A stretch of 64,000 nucleotides of DNA from Zygaena filipendulae (taxonomy: Eukaryota; Arthropoda; Insecta; Lepidoptera; Zygaenidae): NCBI GenBank assembly GCA_907165275.2, contig CAJRBF020000006.1, positions 62,001 through 126,000 on the forward strand, given 5' to 3'. Positions 9,540 to 20,723 of this stretch are shown piece by piece (within the stretch, counting starts at the first letter, position 1; every line of letters begins with the position of its first letter). Below the pieces are notes generated by a model. The model was not told the DNA's origin. It searched no databases and was given only the letters and a program-made list of their open reading frames with translations. Made by a program: the position numbers and the translations under genes.

Positions 9540-9953
9540 GCTTTACATAACTGTGGAGAGACACCTGACAATATAGTGAACATAATAGTTTCTAACATAA
9601 GTATAATTCAATTATTAAATTCAAAGTTTTTACGTATAACTTGTATGTGCTTATGTGTGATGAAAATACTTAATAGTTCACATGATGGTTCCGCGGTACA
9701 GGCAGATAGTTCAGGTATGTTTTTATTTATTCATAATTTGGTAACTAAACATGCAAACGGGTTATTATTGTTTGTTTTTGTTGTACGATCGACATGTGAA
9801 TCTTTGCATGATCCATATGACAGATACATTTTTTAAATCAGTATATTATAATAATTATTGTTTTCACCGCTCCTGGCGAAAGAACGACATTCGTTGTTTT
9901 GTTGCATGGTTGATCAAATAAATGATCGATCCGACAAGTGAATCATTTTGATT
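9540..9953. other. Intergenic DNA
   Basis: AT-rich, no supported gene. Confidence 0.4.
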
Positions 9954-10055
9954 GGTATATATTGTATGGTCTGGACCATCGGAGTGATTTCGCGAGCGAG
10001 CACGTGCTCGCTCATTGCGAAAGAACGAAGTGGTCCAGAACATACAATATATACC
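9954..10055. repeat. About 100-bp imperfect palindrome at the 3' edge of the Jockey LINE
   Basis: Arms GGTATATATTGTATG (9954-9968) and CATACAATATATACC (10041-10055) pair perfectly. Next, TCTGGACCA pairs with TGGTCCAGA. The centre GAGCGAGCACGTGCTCGCTC is itself a perfect 20-base palindrome. Transcribed, it would form a long hairpin. Confidence 0.8.
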
Positions 10056-10211
10056 TACTCGCGTGGATCGTCGGGGCCCGTCCAGGTCCCGACAGCCAAG
10101 CTAGGTGGGCAGCGTTGGCTCGTCATCGCGAGCGATAAGCTCGCGCGGATATCGCTTCCCCTCGGGTGGACGGGCGTGGAGGGGGGCCAGACCACGGATG
10201 TGCTCGTGGTC

Positions 10212-11323
10212 CTACGCATCCGCCCGCTCGAACATCCGAGAGGTGAGCCGTTGGACGAACTCGTCCAGCGGCTCGACTCTCAGGTCCCTCTGAATTACGG
10301 AGTTCCTCACGTAACGAGGAGCTCCGGCAGCGGCACGCAGTGCCATGGCTTGCTGCGATTGCAGGCTCGCGCGCAGGGACGCACATGGCAGTGCGTACCA
10401 TGCCGGAGCGGCGTAGGTGAGTCGGGGCCTAATGTAGGTCTTGTAGACCCCGACTTTTACCCTCAGAGGGAGCCGAGAGTCGAGCACGCCGCGCAGCCGA
10501 CACCGCGCGGCGCGGGCGCTCGCGATGACGTTTCTCACGTGAGGCCTCAACGTGAGCCGACGATCCAGCGTGACCCCCAGGTACTTTACCTGAGGGGACC
10601 ACGCAATGTCCTGCCCGTAGAGGCGGAGAGGTGGCGGTGGGCGTTTAAGATTGCCGACGCATATGGCCTGTGTCTTCCCGACATTGACCGACAGTCTCCC
10701 ACTGGGATGTCGTCGGTGTATCGGGAGTAACAGGCCGGGGAGAGGCAGCTGCCCTGCGGCACGCCGGCCCCGATCGGAAGGTCAGTCGAGGTGACGTCCT
10801 CGACCGCCACACAGAAGCGACGGTCAGATAGAAAGGACGCCACCACCCGGACTATACGCCGGGGAAGCGCGGACGACGATAGCTTCAGCAGGAGACCCTC
10901 ATTCCAGACCCTATCGAACGCCTTTTCCATGTCGAGGAGAACAGCGACGGTGGTTGTCCTCTTGTTGAGGGCCACCGTCATGTGCTGAATCACCCTCGAC
11001 AACTGGAGGGTGGTGGAGTGTTCCGCCCGGAACCCAAACTGCTCCTTCCTGGGAGTGATGTGCGGAGACATACGTCGCAGCAGTAGCAGCTCGAACAGCT
11101 TCGAGAGCGTAGGCAGCAGCGTGATAGGCCGATAGCTGCCGGGGAGAGTGACATTCTTCCCCGGTTTGGGCAGCATGATGACCCTGCCGGTTTTCCATAC
11201 GGTAGGATAGTGCCCCGTGCGCAGGATACCGTTATACAGGCGCGTCACCGCCGCTATGGAGCGAAACGGCAGGTGACGCAGCGCTGCATTAGTGATACCG
11301 TCTGCGCCCGGGGCCTTACGCGG
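10212..11323 (-). pseudogene. Jockey-1 ORF2: reverse transcriptase and C-terminus, damaged
   Basis: From 11323 downward the minus strand encodes RKAPGADGITN, LPKPGK, SYRPITLLPTLSKLFE, KEQFGFR, LLDMEKAFDRVW and GVPQGSCLSP, which are RT motifs of the Jockey group. At about 10730-10720 the frame runs from YTDDIPVG directly into sequence that, in another frame, reads NVGKTQAICVGN. The segment with the catalytic (Y/F)ADD box, roughly 50 or more residues, is therefore deleted and the frame is shifted. The C-terminal part (LTYAAPAWY...) resumes in another frame and ends at 10212. An RT without its catalytic aspartates cannot be active. Confidence 0.85.
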
Positions 11324-13538
11324 TGTAACTTACCCCCCCTCGCGCGACTTTCTCCGATCTACTTCTTACTACGATAATCTCTAATTTGGCCTGATTGTCT
11401 AGTGGTTAGGACTCTAATTTCGTTGTGTGCAGTAACCTATGATCCTTTTAGGTTGAGACTGAACTATCGTCCTAGTATTTGCATCATAGTTTTTTAGTTT
11501 GGTTAAGTTTATAGCTAAGATTCTAAAGTTAATACATGAACGATCTCTAATTTATGTTTAGCGAATACACGAACGATCTTAGACTAGTACACGGACGAAT
11601 CCCTATTTTTATTGCTTTCGTGCGACCTCTTTCCTAACTTTAGGTGGATGATCTATTATTCGCCGGAAGGTGGTATAGCCCCTCCTGCGCTATTCCACGG
11701 TGATGACCATCCAGCACAATGCCTTCGTCACCTCCCCCAACCTGTTTCACAAGGTAGAGGATCATTCTAGATGGTTACATCTAAGATCATTCACCAGCGT
11801 CCGTTTCAGGAATCCAGTGAGGAGACTGTACGTCTCCAGTCCGAAGACTACCGCCGCGTTGGAGCCATGGTGAGCCCTTGAATATGTGCCAGCCCGAAGA
11901 CCAGGGTTGGGTGGGACCACCACAAACCAAACCCCAGCACAGTGATCCAAAATTGTATGTGTGTGTTATCGGAGACCAATCTCTCCCTGGAACCTGGAAC
12001 TTCAGCTGATAAACTCTCCGTCATACTGCAAGCAGTAAGGCCGTAGCCTAGCCGTAGCTGTAGAGTTGAATGGCTCTCTCTCCCCTGTGAACCCACTCGG
12101 GCATCCAACTCGTTCTGCCACATCAGAACATTGGCAAGCACATCGTGTTGAAAAACACAAAGGTTGCCGAGAATCTAGCGTCAGCGACGAGGTCGCCAAC
12201 AGCCGATCCCTCAGCCTCTGCACAACAGTCTCAATCGCAAAGGACCTACGTAAGCATACATGTGGTTGCGAGTCACAGTAGCTCCAGTCTGTCTGTCTCA
12301 CAGTAGCTCCAGTCTGGCCCATCGATAATATTTGTAATAAAAAGAAAGGTAAAACAGAAAGAAGAGCGAATAACCCTTCCCTGGTGTAGGAGAGGGCCGG
12401 CATCTCCAGTCAGCCGCATCGGTGATATGTAGTTTGAATAACACGGAAGGCGTTGTTATTAAAGGTAAGGTACAAGGTGCACAACGAAACTCGTCACGGC
12501 GCAGATGACTCAAGGCGCGGATTTTTACCCATCTACGCCATCATACGCTCGCGACGTGCAATGTCCAACCGTTCAAGATTAGAGTTCCGTTTGCTTCGAG
12601 CCTATTTGGTACTGTGATTTGAAGATCCTTCCTCGTGACTAATGTTTTCAGGTCTACGCTCGAGATATCCTAACGGACGTCAAGTGCACTGACAGACCTT
12701 CGCACAAAAACATTAAAACACTCTGCGCTATCGCTCGCTCAACAAGACTATTCGTAACGAACCGTCTTTTGTAATGATAAAAATCAATACAAATATTCTA
12801 CTCAAAGCATCTCGTTCACGAGGCGCATCGGCCCACATACGCTTTCATGCGATCACCAAGTATCACAATCGCGCATGCTCGCCTCTGCACAACGCAATCA
12901 GGACACAATGCGTAATGACGAAACTTTCAGGTCGCGTGTACGAATCCTTGCACAAACCGATAAATCATTCTGCGCGCAGACCGCTCGACCACGACGTACT
13001 TTGCATGAATATTATTTATTAAAAAATTTGTATGAGAAAATAAATTTTGTTTGATAAATGTGCAATAATATTATATTTATTGTCCCTTAGACGTTCCCTC
13101 CCCAGCGTATTCGTTTATTATTACACTATTATCAATTTACTTTCCCAACAAACTTTTGTCGTCAGGACATTTTTTTACCTCCGTATTCCCCGTAGATATA
13201 CGGCTCGTGGATACTGGCGGTGCGTTCACAGAGACGCCTGAGGCGGGGATTCGTGTTTTCCAACTTGATCCTATACTCTTGAAACTTAACATACATTTAG
13301 AATTCCCTAATATAAGCACTTTCCTTCATATAATATTTTGTCCTAACTTCTTTAGTTTAGGAGTTATTATTGATAAACGTACTAAAACTTGTTTTTGATG
13401 TAATTTGTACCGCAATGTCCTCTAAGATGTTTTAAATGTAATTTTATAGGTGTATTTTATTATATTCTATACTTTAATAATTATTTAAGATTTTAATTAT
13501 AACCAAAAAAATTTTGTAGGACCTTATGGGTCGTCACA
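11324..13538 (-). mobile_element. Solo LTR, copy A of the P family (2215 bp)
   Basis: It starts TGTAACTTACCCCCC and ends GGGTCGTCACA on the plus strand, with a 4-bp target duplication GCGG (11320-11323 and 13539-13542) inside Jockey-1 ORF2. It is nearly identical to the LTRs at 24781-27473 and 45598-52814 but lacks about 480 bp after GGATGATCTATT (about 11658). The orientation is assigned from the full element, whose primer site lies next to the TGTAAC end, so the LTR reads on minus. Short plus-strand frames inside it are not taken as genes. Confidence 0.88.
11388..11437 (+). other. tRNA-His-like 5' half inside LTR copy A
   Basis: GGCCTGATTGTCTAGTGGTT, then AGGACTCTA...CGTTGTGTGCAGTAACC, resembles the D-arm, anticodon-arm (GTG) and variable-loop part of tRNA-His. 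The acceptor 3' half is missing, so it is not a functional tRNA gene. The same block occurs at 24845-24894, 45662-45711 and, diverged, 14644-14700. Confidence 0.7.
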
Positions 13539-14579
13539 GCGGCTTCAGTTTTCGGGTCATCCGCTGCACCTCGCCGGGGGAGAACACGATTGGGTCCTCC
13601 TCCGGCGCTATCGGCGCTGCGAAATACTCCCGAAGCTGGGCATCCACTGCTGCGACGTGCTCCACATCGTCAGTGGGGTTTGGGCGGAACTGGCGTTCGA
13701 GGTGGTCGGCGAGGATCCTCGCGCGGTCTTCCGCGCGATACCTCAGCGTACCGTCGTCCGCTATGAGCGGTCTGATCGGGGGCCGGGCGCCAGAGAGTTG
13801 GCGGCAGAGGCGATGGACACTGGTCCAGTCCTCGCTTGCCGCCTCAATGTGCCTCTCCCATGCGTCGGCTTCTTGCTCCCTCAGAGCATCCTTGATCCGG
13901 TCCGTGAGGGCGTTGAGCTCCGTCTTCATCCGGGGGCAGCGACATTGCTGCCACCGCCTGCGCAGGCGCCTCTTCTCGCCGATCAGGTTCCTGATGTCGG
14001 CGGGAAGCGGGGGCAACCTGCCCCCCGTCGGCATGGTGCGCGAGGAGATGTTAAGGGCGCCTTGAACACAGGCGGTGATGTCCGAAGCTAGGAGCTCAAC
14101 GTCCCCCGGAGAGATGAGGGGCCTCGAGGGGGTGCTCGTCGCCATCGAGCCGGAGAAGCTTCTCCAGTCTATCGATCGGCGCGGCGTTGGTGGCGAGACT
14201 CTTTGTGGCATGTTAGCCAGGACGACCAGGACCGGGACATGGTCGGAGCCCATGGCCTCGGGCAGGGCCTCTATAGAGGGCCGGCAGAGGAGCCCACGGT
14301 GGGCTATGAGGTCGATGACGTCAGGTTGGAACGACGTCTGGGCCGGATAATGCGTAGGAGTTTCCGGCCCTTCGACCTCGTAGCCGTGGGCCTCGGCGTC
14401 GCGGAGGAGTCGTCTGCCGTTCGGGCAGTCGTGGGTCGAGTTCCACGCCGTGTGCTTGCAATTGAAGTCGCCGGCAACGGCGGTGGGGATGTTGGATTCC
14501 AGCAGGGTGTGGTTATCACAAGGCTGGAATCTCAGCTGCGGCGGCTTGTACGCAGCGTAAAGCCGCGTAGGGTTGCCGG
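13539..14579 (-). pseudogene. Jockey-1 ORF2: C-terminal half of endonuclease and linker to RT
   Basis: On minus this begins NPTRLYAAYKPP and continues with AVAGDFNCKHTAWNS (metal-binding N/D of the AP endonuclease), DVIDLIAH and GSDHVPVLV (catalytic D-H). A Lys/Arg-rich linker follows and it ends MTRKLKP at the LTR A target site. The endonuclease nicks target DNA for target-primed reverse transcription. The frame is open throughout; it is interrupted only by the LTR insertions at both ends. Confidence 0.88.
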
Positions 14580-16707
14580 TGTAACTTTCACCCTCCTCCT
14601 TCAATACATGAACAACATCGAAGATTTTGAACATCTCATTTTTGGCCAATTTCGTCTAGTAGTTAAGACCCTGTTCTACGTTGTGTTTATAATAACTTCG
14701 GTTCTTTTAGGTTGAGATACGACACTTTAGATTTCGTGATTGCGTTACATCGAGTTAGGTTGGTAAGGCTTAGTTAAATAAAACAATTAGGAAATTTTTA
14801 TGATTTATTGACATAGTTTTGCTGGGTGGATCCAGGCCCAGTTTAGATCTATATTATCATAATTTTGTATTGCCGTAGGAATATCTTTTAGGTCGCCCAA
14901 CGTCCGCTGAGTTGGGTCGCCTTTTCCAATACACGAACAGACCTTACTTTATTCGCTAGACCTCACGTCTTCCAGTTCGCCAAACAGCTACTTGCTTGGA
15001 CGTTGTTCGCCCGGTGTTGGAGAGACTCCAAAGACAGATAACCGTGGTTAATGGTGGTTCGCATAGATGCTAACTTCCGTCTATCGACGTTAGTAGCGAT
15101 AAGGATTCTGAGACTGGAATATGATGCTCATGAGAGCACCTCCCGTACGACGTTCAAGTGCTATGTCTTTGTGCAATTGTGGCTCTCTTAGATACCAAAG
15201 ATTAATATCTATGAGAGGCGGCGTAGCCCCGTCCAGCGCTACCCCACGGTGATGGCCAACCACCTGCTTAAAAGCAGTTACCACCCCCCCCCACTGTGTT
15301 GCACAAGGTAAAGGATTCTCCAAATATTATGCATGTAGCATAGTGTGACCGACATCCATCAGAGGGAGCCAGCAAAAGAGACTATACGTCCCAAGTCCGC
15401 AGACAATATCGTTGGGGGCCATAATTCGGCGGTACCGAGACCCCAGGGTACGTGTCAGCCCGAAGACCGAGGCCAGAAAGCGGATAGTACCGCGACCTCG
15501 ACACCATCCCTAAGTTAGTTCAAATATACGTAAATGAGACCAGCCTCGCCGGACCTCATAACTTCAGTCGGTAGGTTTGTGTTATAGTAGCTACACGTAG
15601 CTAAGGCATAAAGCCCAATTGTGTTACTGCTTGAAGGTTGTGTTGGATGATTTGGATCATACCTCATCCCCATGCAACCCCACTTGGACACTCATTTTCA
15701 TCTAGCCACAAGAACTAGGAACAGAACCGGAATGCCAATAACGTGAGTCATCAACAATCCGATCCCACCCGGAAGCGAGAGCGGTTGCTACCTTACTAGT
15801 TAAGCCGTTCGGGCGCCACCAACATCTCACCACCAAGCCGCCTCACAGACACACGCATTACACGCCCGCCTGCTCGACAAGGTTGTTCGCAATGAACAGT
15901 CAAGCGTAATGAACAAGTCACTACAAAGGTACCTTCGCACAGACGCCTTTTACAGCCGCGCGTTGGCAAAGTGTCTTCGCACAGACGCCATTACAGCCGC
16001 GCGTCGACGAGGTGTCTCCGCACAGTCACTACAGCCGCGCGTCGCCGAGACGACTTCGCACAGACGCCGTTGCAATTGCGCATCGACAAGGCTTTCGCGC
16101 AGAGCGACCACGTCGCTAAGCGCGTCGGCTCGTTCAAACTTCCACACACTCCATCTCGACACTCGTGGTGACGACTTCTCTTATAATATTTCAATCCAAC
16201 CACGGCGCACATACGAGTCGCCTACGCGCACTCGATTGCCTTCACATCCCTCTGTATGTGCGCTCGCTCGTCTATACACCACTCTGCATCTGCGCACTCG
16301 CCCGCCCGCACACTCGTTCGCCCGCACACGCTCTGCGTCCGCGCGCTCGCTCGTCGTCTCCACGACGGTGTGTGACTGCGTGGATACTGGCGGTGCGCTC
16401 ACGCCCTATTTGAGAGGGGTATGCGGGGGGTTGGGGGGTGTTCTGAAATCAAACACAAAGTTAGTATTTCCTAGTATAAACATCCTAGGTCGTATGAACC
16501 AAGTCTGTTTACACTAGTTTCCGAGTTATTCACGTACAAACATACAAAATGAACATTGTGAGTATATGGACCCGCAATGTTTATTAAATCGTTTTTAACA
16601 TAATATAATAAGTGTATTATGCTATAATACACCCATTAGGCCATTATATATATGAAATTTATATTTTGAATAAAATAAAATTTTTGTGAGCCTCACAGGG
16701 CGTCACA
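14580..16707 (-). mobile_element. Diverged solo LTR, copy D of the P family (2128 bp)
   Basis: It begins TGTAACTTTCACCC and ends GGGCGTCACA, flanked by CCGG (14576-14579 and 16708-16711). It shares with copies A-C the order of blocks: tRNA-His-like segment (14644-14700), the CCACGGTGATG block (about 15243), and CGTGGATACTGGCGGTGCG near the far end. Overall similarity is much lower. It contains about four 45-bp GC-rich tandem repeats at about 15925-16100 (CTTCGCACAGACGCC...ACAGCCGCGCGTCG). It is an older or different subfamily in the same orientation. Confidence 0.82.
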
Positions 16708-16970
16708 CCGGCGATGCACAGCTCGACGCCCAGGGCGCTGAGCGCCGAGAGCTGCACGGCGGGAACTCGTTGGTGAACGACTCCTCGCTTGACTAGCACT
16801 ACCAGCCCTCTATAGGCTTGACCCTGAGGGCTGATTTCGTCCTGGCGATAAACGTGATACCCGGCGACTGTTAGGTTAGTCGTCGGCCTTAAAAGAGTCT
16901 CGCAGACCAACGCCACGTCGATCTGCTGGTCACGCAGAACGGTCTTCAGGACGGATGTTTTGCCCCGAAG
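16708..16970 (-). pseudogene. Jockey-1 ORF2: N-terminal half of endonuclease
   Basis: Minus-strand frame RDQQIDVALVCETLLRP...GYHVYRQDE...LGVELCIAG, including the catalytic Glu of the AP endonuclease (ET motif). The first 10 codons (ATG at 20712, MIYWNANGL) lie on the other side of the hAT element. Excision with one CCCCGAAG copy joins MIYWNANGL to RGKTSVLKT in frame. Confidence 0.88.
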
Positions 16971-19064
16971 CAGGGGCGGATCCAGGGGGGGTGCACTGGG
17001 TGCAATTGCCCCCCCCTGAAGACCTAAATAGGTACCTACTTTAATTGAACTTTAGAAAAATCTTCGCAGGCTTGTGTCCGTGCTTGTGTCTTTTCACCAA
17101 AGTTTCATCGTAATTTAAATGAATGAATAGGGGAATGAATAGAAATTAACGAATGAACGAACGAATATTCATTTTTTAAACTTTAAAAGATTAGTCCGTA
17201 AGCGAACCTTTATGGAAGTTCGCATTATTGTAAAACAAACAAAATATCTGTCAAATCTTTCGTTGGAACAAATTTTCTGGTTTGAAACTACGTGCCGTAT
17301 GGTTTTTTCTCCTTCATATCTGCGAAAATCCGGTACATTTCTCATTTAAAAGGAGGAGTTTCTGTGTTCGGCTGTATGTATGTTTTTATAAATTATTATC
17401 CCCATAGTTGTCAGGTTCGTAAGTAAAGTATGCCTTGGGCTAGCTCAATGAAAGGATTGAAGTAATTTTAACTATTTATTCGGATAAAAGATTAATTAAT
17501 TTTGGAATATGTACCACGTAGTGAATAGTGATTACTTTCTCTCTGTATGTACTTATGTAAGTAAGGAGTCTGAGTTCTGTCAAAATGTAAACATCAATTT
17601 TTGAATACAAAAAAGGAACAGATTTAAAAAAAATAAAAAGGTATTAAGGCCTCTCCACATACGCGCCCGAAGCCACGAAACAGCCGAGAAACACCCGCGC
17701 CATGAGTCCACACTCATGGATCGGAGAAGTAAGTCAATTTGTGAAAAAAATTAATGAAATCTTGTGTTATTTTACTGTATTATTTTGGACGATGGTAGTC
17801 AGTAACATTATTGCCAATAACAATAAAATTGTTATTTTCAGTGAGAAATGAGCCTACTGTGGCTTACTTTTTTTTCTTCTTACGGCAAATATCCACTTAT
17901 TTCTTGGGTCTCGTTTCCACCACGGTCTTGGAAATTGGTAAAATTTACAGTCAGCGACAAAAATGACAATTTTAGCCGTAGCGAGCGCTGTGATCATTTA
18001 GGCTACTCCCTCCATCCGCTTTGCACCTTGCCAATAGCAGCCTCGTTACATAGTTACTCTACCCCTTTTCTTTAACTTCATCCAACGACTTGGAAGTTAG
18101 AAGTAATCTTTTGTGATTTCACTTCCCAAAACTATTCGATTTTTATACCCCGTCATATTGTACCTCTGTGCTCAAAAAACAGTCGACGACTTTAATCACG
18201 TGTGGTGCGCGATGAATTCGGATTTGTAAAAAATTCTGGGAAAATTTCCAAAATTGATCAAATTTTCCTTCTGTCCACTGTAAGTTTTAAAACCATTTCC
18301 ACTGTCAAAAACCTTGATTTCTTTATCAATAGTGCCTATTTCTCCGTAATCTCGTCATATGGACAAAAATTATTCGCTTCTCTGAATTTTCTGCGTTCTC
18401 TTCCATTTTCTCCTCATTTTTATTAAAATCTCCTTAATCCAAGGAGTGGAACCTTCTCTTACTTGATTACGCCGATGTGTGCTATATGAATCTGACGGAA
18501 GAGTAACGCGATAAGACGTTGGAGCGACTACAAAATGTGTGTGTGTGCCTTACATATTCGCTTTAGACGCACTACACATATTCTTTGTACCTACCATAGT
18601 GCTGCGGGATCCCAGGTCACCGTCTTACTTCAAAGAAAGTTTCAGACTTCTTTATGTCGGTCGTGAAGCTACATCGGGTAGTTAGTTAGTTCTTTATTTC
18701 TCTAATCACCAAACACGTTTTCATCACATCACAGGTGATGGTATTTTTTCCTTAGTTTAGTAAAAAATCTGCTAGTAACCATAACACTCCCTGTTATTTA
18801 CCTATCACTTTAAAGATATAAATCTACAAATTGCCTTCTTCAAATTTTAAGTTGTAAATTCAGGTCAGATTCGCTTGGACGTAAATTTTCCATTTTTGAC
18901 TTTTAACTTTGTAGCTTCCATGTAGATTATTTTATGAATGAAAGTACATGTTCAAAATAGTAAAGTACGAAAATACTTTGATTTTACACAGAATCGTACG
19001 CAAAAGCCGTTATACCTAAGGTGAATCGTTTTTAAAAACCATTTTTTTTTGATGTGAAACACTT

Positions 19065-20359
19065 GCTCACTTGTAAACCGAATTGTTGGCGTGGCGACGC
19101 TTGCCGTGGCGACGGGTCGCCACGCTATACTAAGGTATACATATATATATTTTATGTGTAGTTGGGTGCACGGTGTGGCGATTTAATTTGATTTAATTAA
19201 TTATATTCATATTAATCATATTAGTAATTATATAAATTATATTAAGATTAATAATTATATAAATTATATTAATATTATCTTCAATTAATTATTTTTTTGT
19301 TATTCATGAAGGAATTAATATGGAAAAATTTATTAATAAAATTTATATTTGAAAATCTTTAGTCATATATTGCAATAATTAACTAAGATTTGAGTTCATG
19401 AGTATATTGAAGCCACACTCAAATTTTTTTTTTCTTTTTCTTGTGTATTTTAATATCATATTTTTTTTGAATATTTACATCTATAGGCTCACTTGTAAAC
19501 CGAATTGTTGGCGTGGCGACGCTTGCCGTGGCGATGGGTCGCCACGCTATACTAAGGTATTCATATATATATATTTTATGTGTAGTAGGGTGTACGGTGT
19601 GGCGATTTAATTTGATTTAATTAATTATATTCATATTAATCATATTAGTAATTATATAAATTATATTAAGATTAATGTCATGTCATGACATATGGAGCCG
19701 AGACGTGGAACATGACGGTCAGGTTGGCCCACCGACTGCACGTCGCTCAGCGAGCTATGGAATGATCTATGCTCGGTATTTCGCTACGGGATAGAATCCG
19801 TAACGAAATCATCCGGCAGAGGACCAAAGTTATAGACATCATCCAGAAGTGTAGCAAGCTGAAGTGGCAGTGGGCTGGTCACATCTGTCGCAGAATCGAT
19901 GAGCGTTGGAGTAGACGGGTTCTGGAATGGAGACCACGTCTCGGTAAGCGTAGTGTTGGACGCCCCCCTGCCAGATGGACCGATGACCTGAAGAAGGTCG
20001 CTGGTAGTGGATGAGGATTGAGGATTGAGCTGGATGAGGAAAGCGGGAGATCGTGTACTATGGCGTGCCCTTGGGGAGGCCTACGTCCAGCAGTGGACTG
20101 CAATAGGCTGATTGATTGATTGATTGATTAAGATTAATAATTATATAAATTATATTAATATTATCTTCAATTAATTATTTTTTTATTATTCATGAAGGAA
20201 TTAATATGGAAAAATTTATTAATAAAATTTATATTTGAAAATCTTTAGTCATATACTGCAATAATTAACTAAGATTTGAGATCATGAGTATATTGAAGCC
20301 ACACTCAATTTTTTTTTCTTTTTCTTGTGTATTTTAATATCATATTTTTTTAAATATTT
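19065..20359. repeat. 422-bp tandem duplication within the hAT element
   Basis: Unit 1 is 19065-19486. Unit 2 starts at 19487 (GCTCACTTGTAAACCGAATT) and is split by the RTE insertion, resuming at about 20128 and ending near 20359. Each unit starts with a GC-rich imperfect inverted block (GGCGTGGCGACGC...GTCGCCACGC), followed by very AT-rich DNA. Confidence 0.85.
19677..20127 (+). mobile_element. 5'-truncated RTE-clade LINE fragment
   Basis: The plus frame encodes YGAETW, AQRAMERSMLGISLRDR, KLKWQWAGHICRR and GRPPARWTDDLKKVAGSGW, the C-terminal end of an RTE endonuclease-RT protein. It ends with a (TTGA)n microsatellite tail, typical of RTE 3' ends, and is flanked by TTAAGATTAAT (19666-19676 and 20128-20138). 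It is one of only two elements in the window on the plus strand. Confidence 0.85.
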
Positions 20360-20723
20360 CAGTTCCCAACAATCATCACAGGGATCACAAAATATTATTA
20401 TTGAAACTGGACGCCACCCTGATCAGTTAAACATAAGGCATACTATCAATGTTGTGTAACACTGTTGTGTTTCACATCTGCCAGGCGTCCCATGACGGCT
20501 CACATTTTTTTACTATGAAAAAACCCAAACATACATAAGCTCAATTCAGATACCTCTCAATACGAACTAGAATGCACTTAAATTTTACTATTAAACTTCT
20601 CTGTGCATCCTGTTATTTCTAAAAATTTCATGGTGCAACCAAATTGCCCCCTCCTCAACTAAATCCTGGATCCGCCCCTGCCCCGAAGACCGTTGGCGTT
20701 CCAGTAGATCATCCTGAGCGAGG

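Larger units (their letters stand above)
16971..20680. mobile_element. Non-autonomous hAT DNA transposon (3710 bp)
   Basis: The terminal inverted repeat CAGGGGCGGATCCAGG is present at both ends, with perfect 8-bp target duplications CCCCGAAG (16963-16970 and 20681-20688). Both are hallmarks of hAT. No transposase with recognisable hAT motifs is visible; the short frames inside (for example 17848-18426) are not convincing. Most of 17041-19060 shows no feature. The right third is a 422-bp tandem duplication with an RTE fragment inside. Confidence 0.88.

Noticed and set aside
9948..10730. Long plus-strand frame (260 aa)
   Set aside because: Antisense shadow of the GC-rich Jockey-1 RT C-terminus.
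11388..11437. tRNA-His gene in the LTR copies
   Set aside because: D-arm and anticodon-arm similarity only. The T-arm is degenerate and no matching 3' acceptor strand follows, so it cannot fold as a complete tRNA.
12774..13022. Conserved 82-aa plus-strand ORF in LTR copies A, B and C
   Set aside because: The copies are nearly identical at DNA level, so conservation of the frame is not evidence. It is absent from diverged copy D and has no domain.
13156..13398. Conserved 80-aa plus-strand ORF near the LTR end (also about 27091 and 52429)
   Set aside because: The same reasoning applies; it is explained by recent common origin of the LTRs.
17848..18426. hAT transposase remnant
   Set aside because: Short frames show no hAT dimerisation motif or zinc finger; composition looks non-coding.
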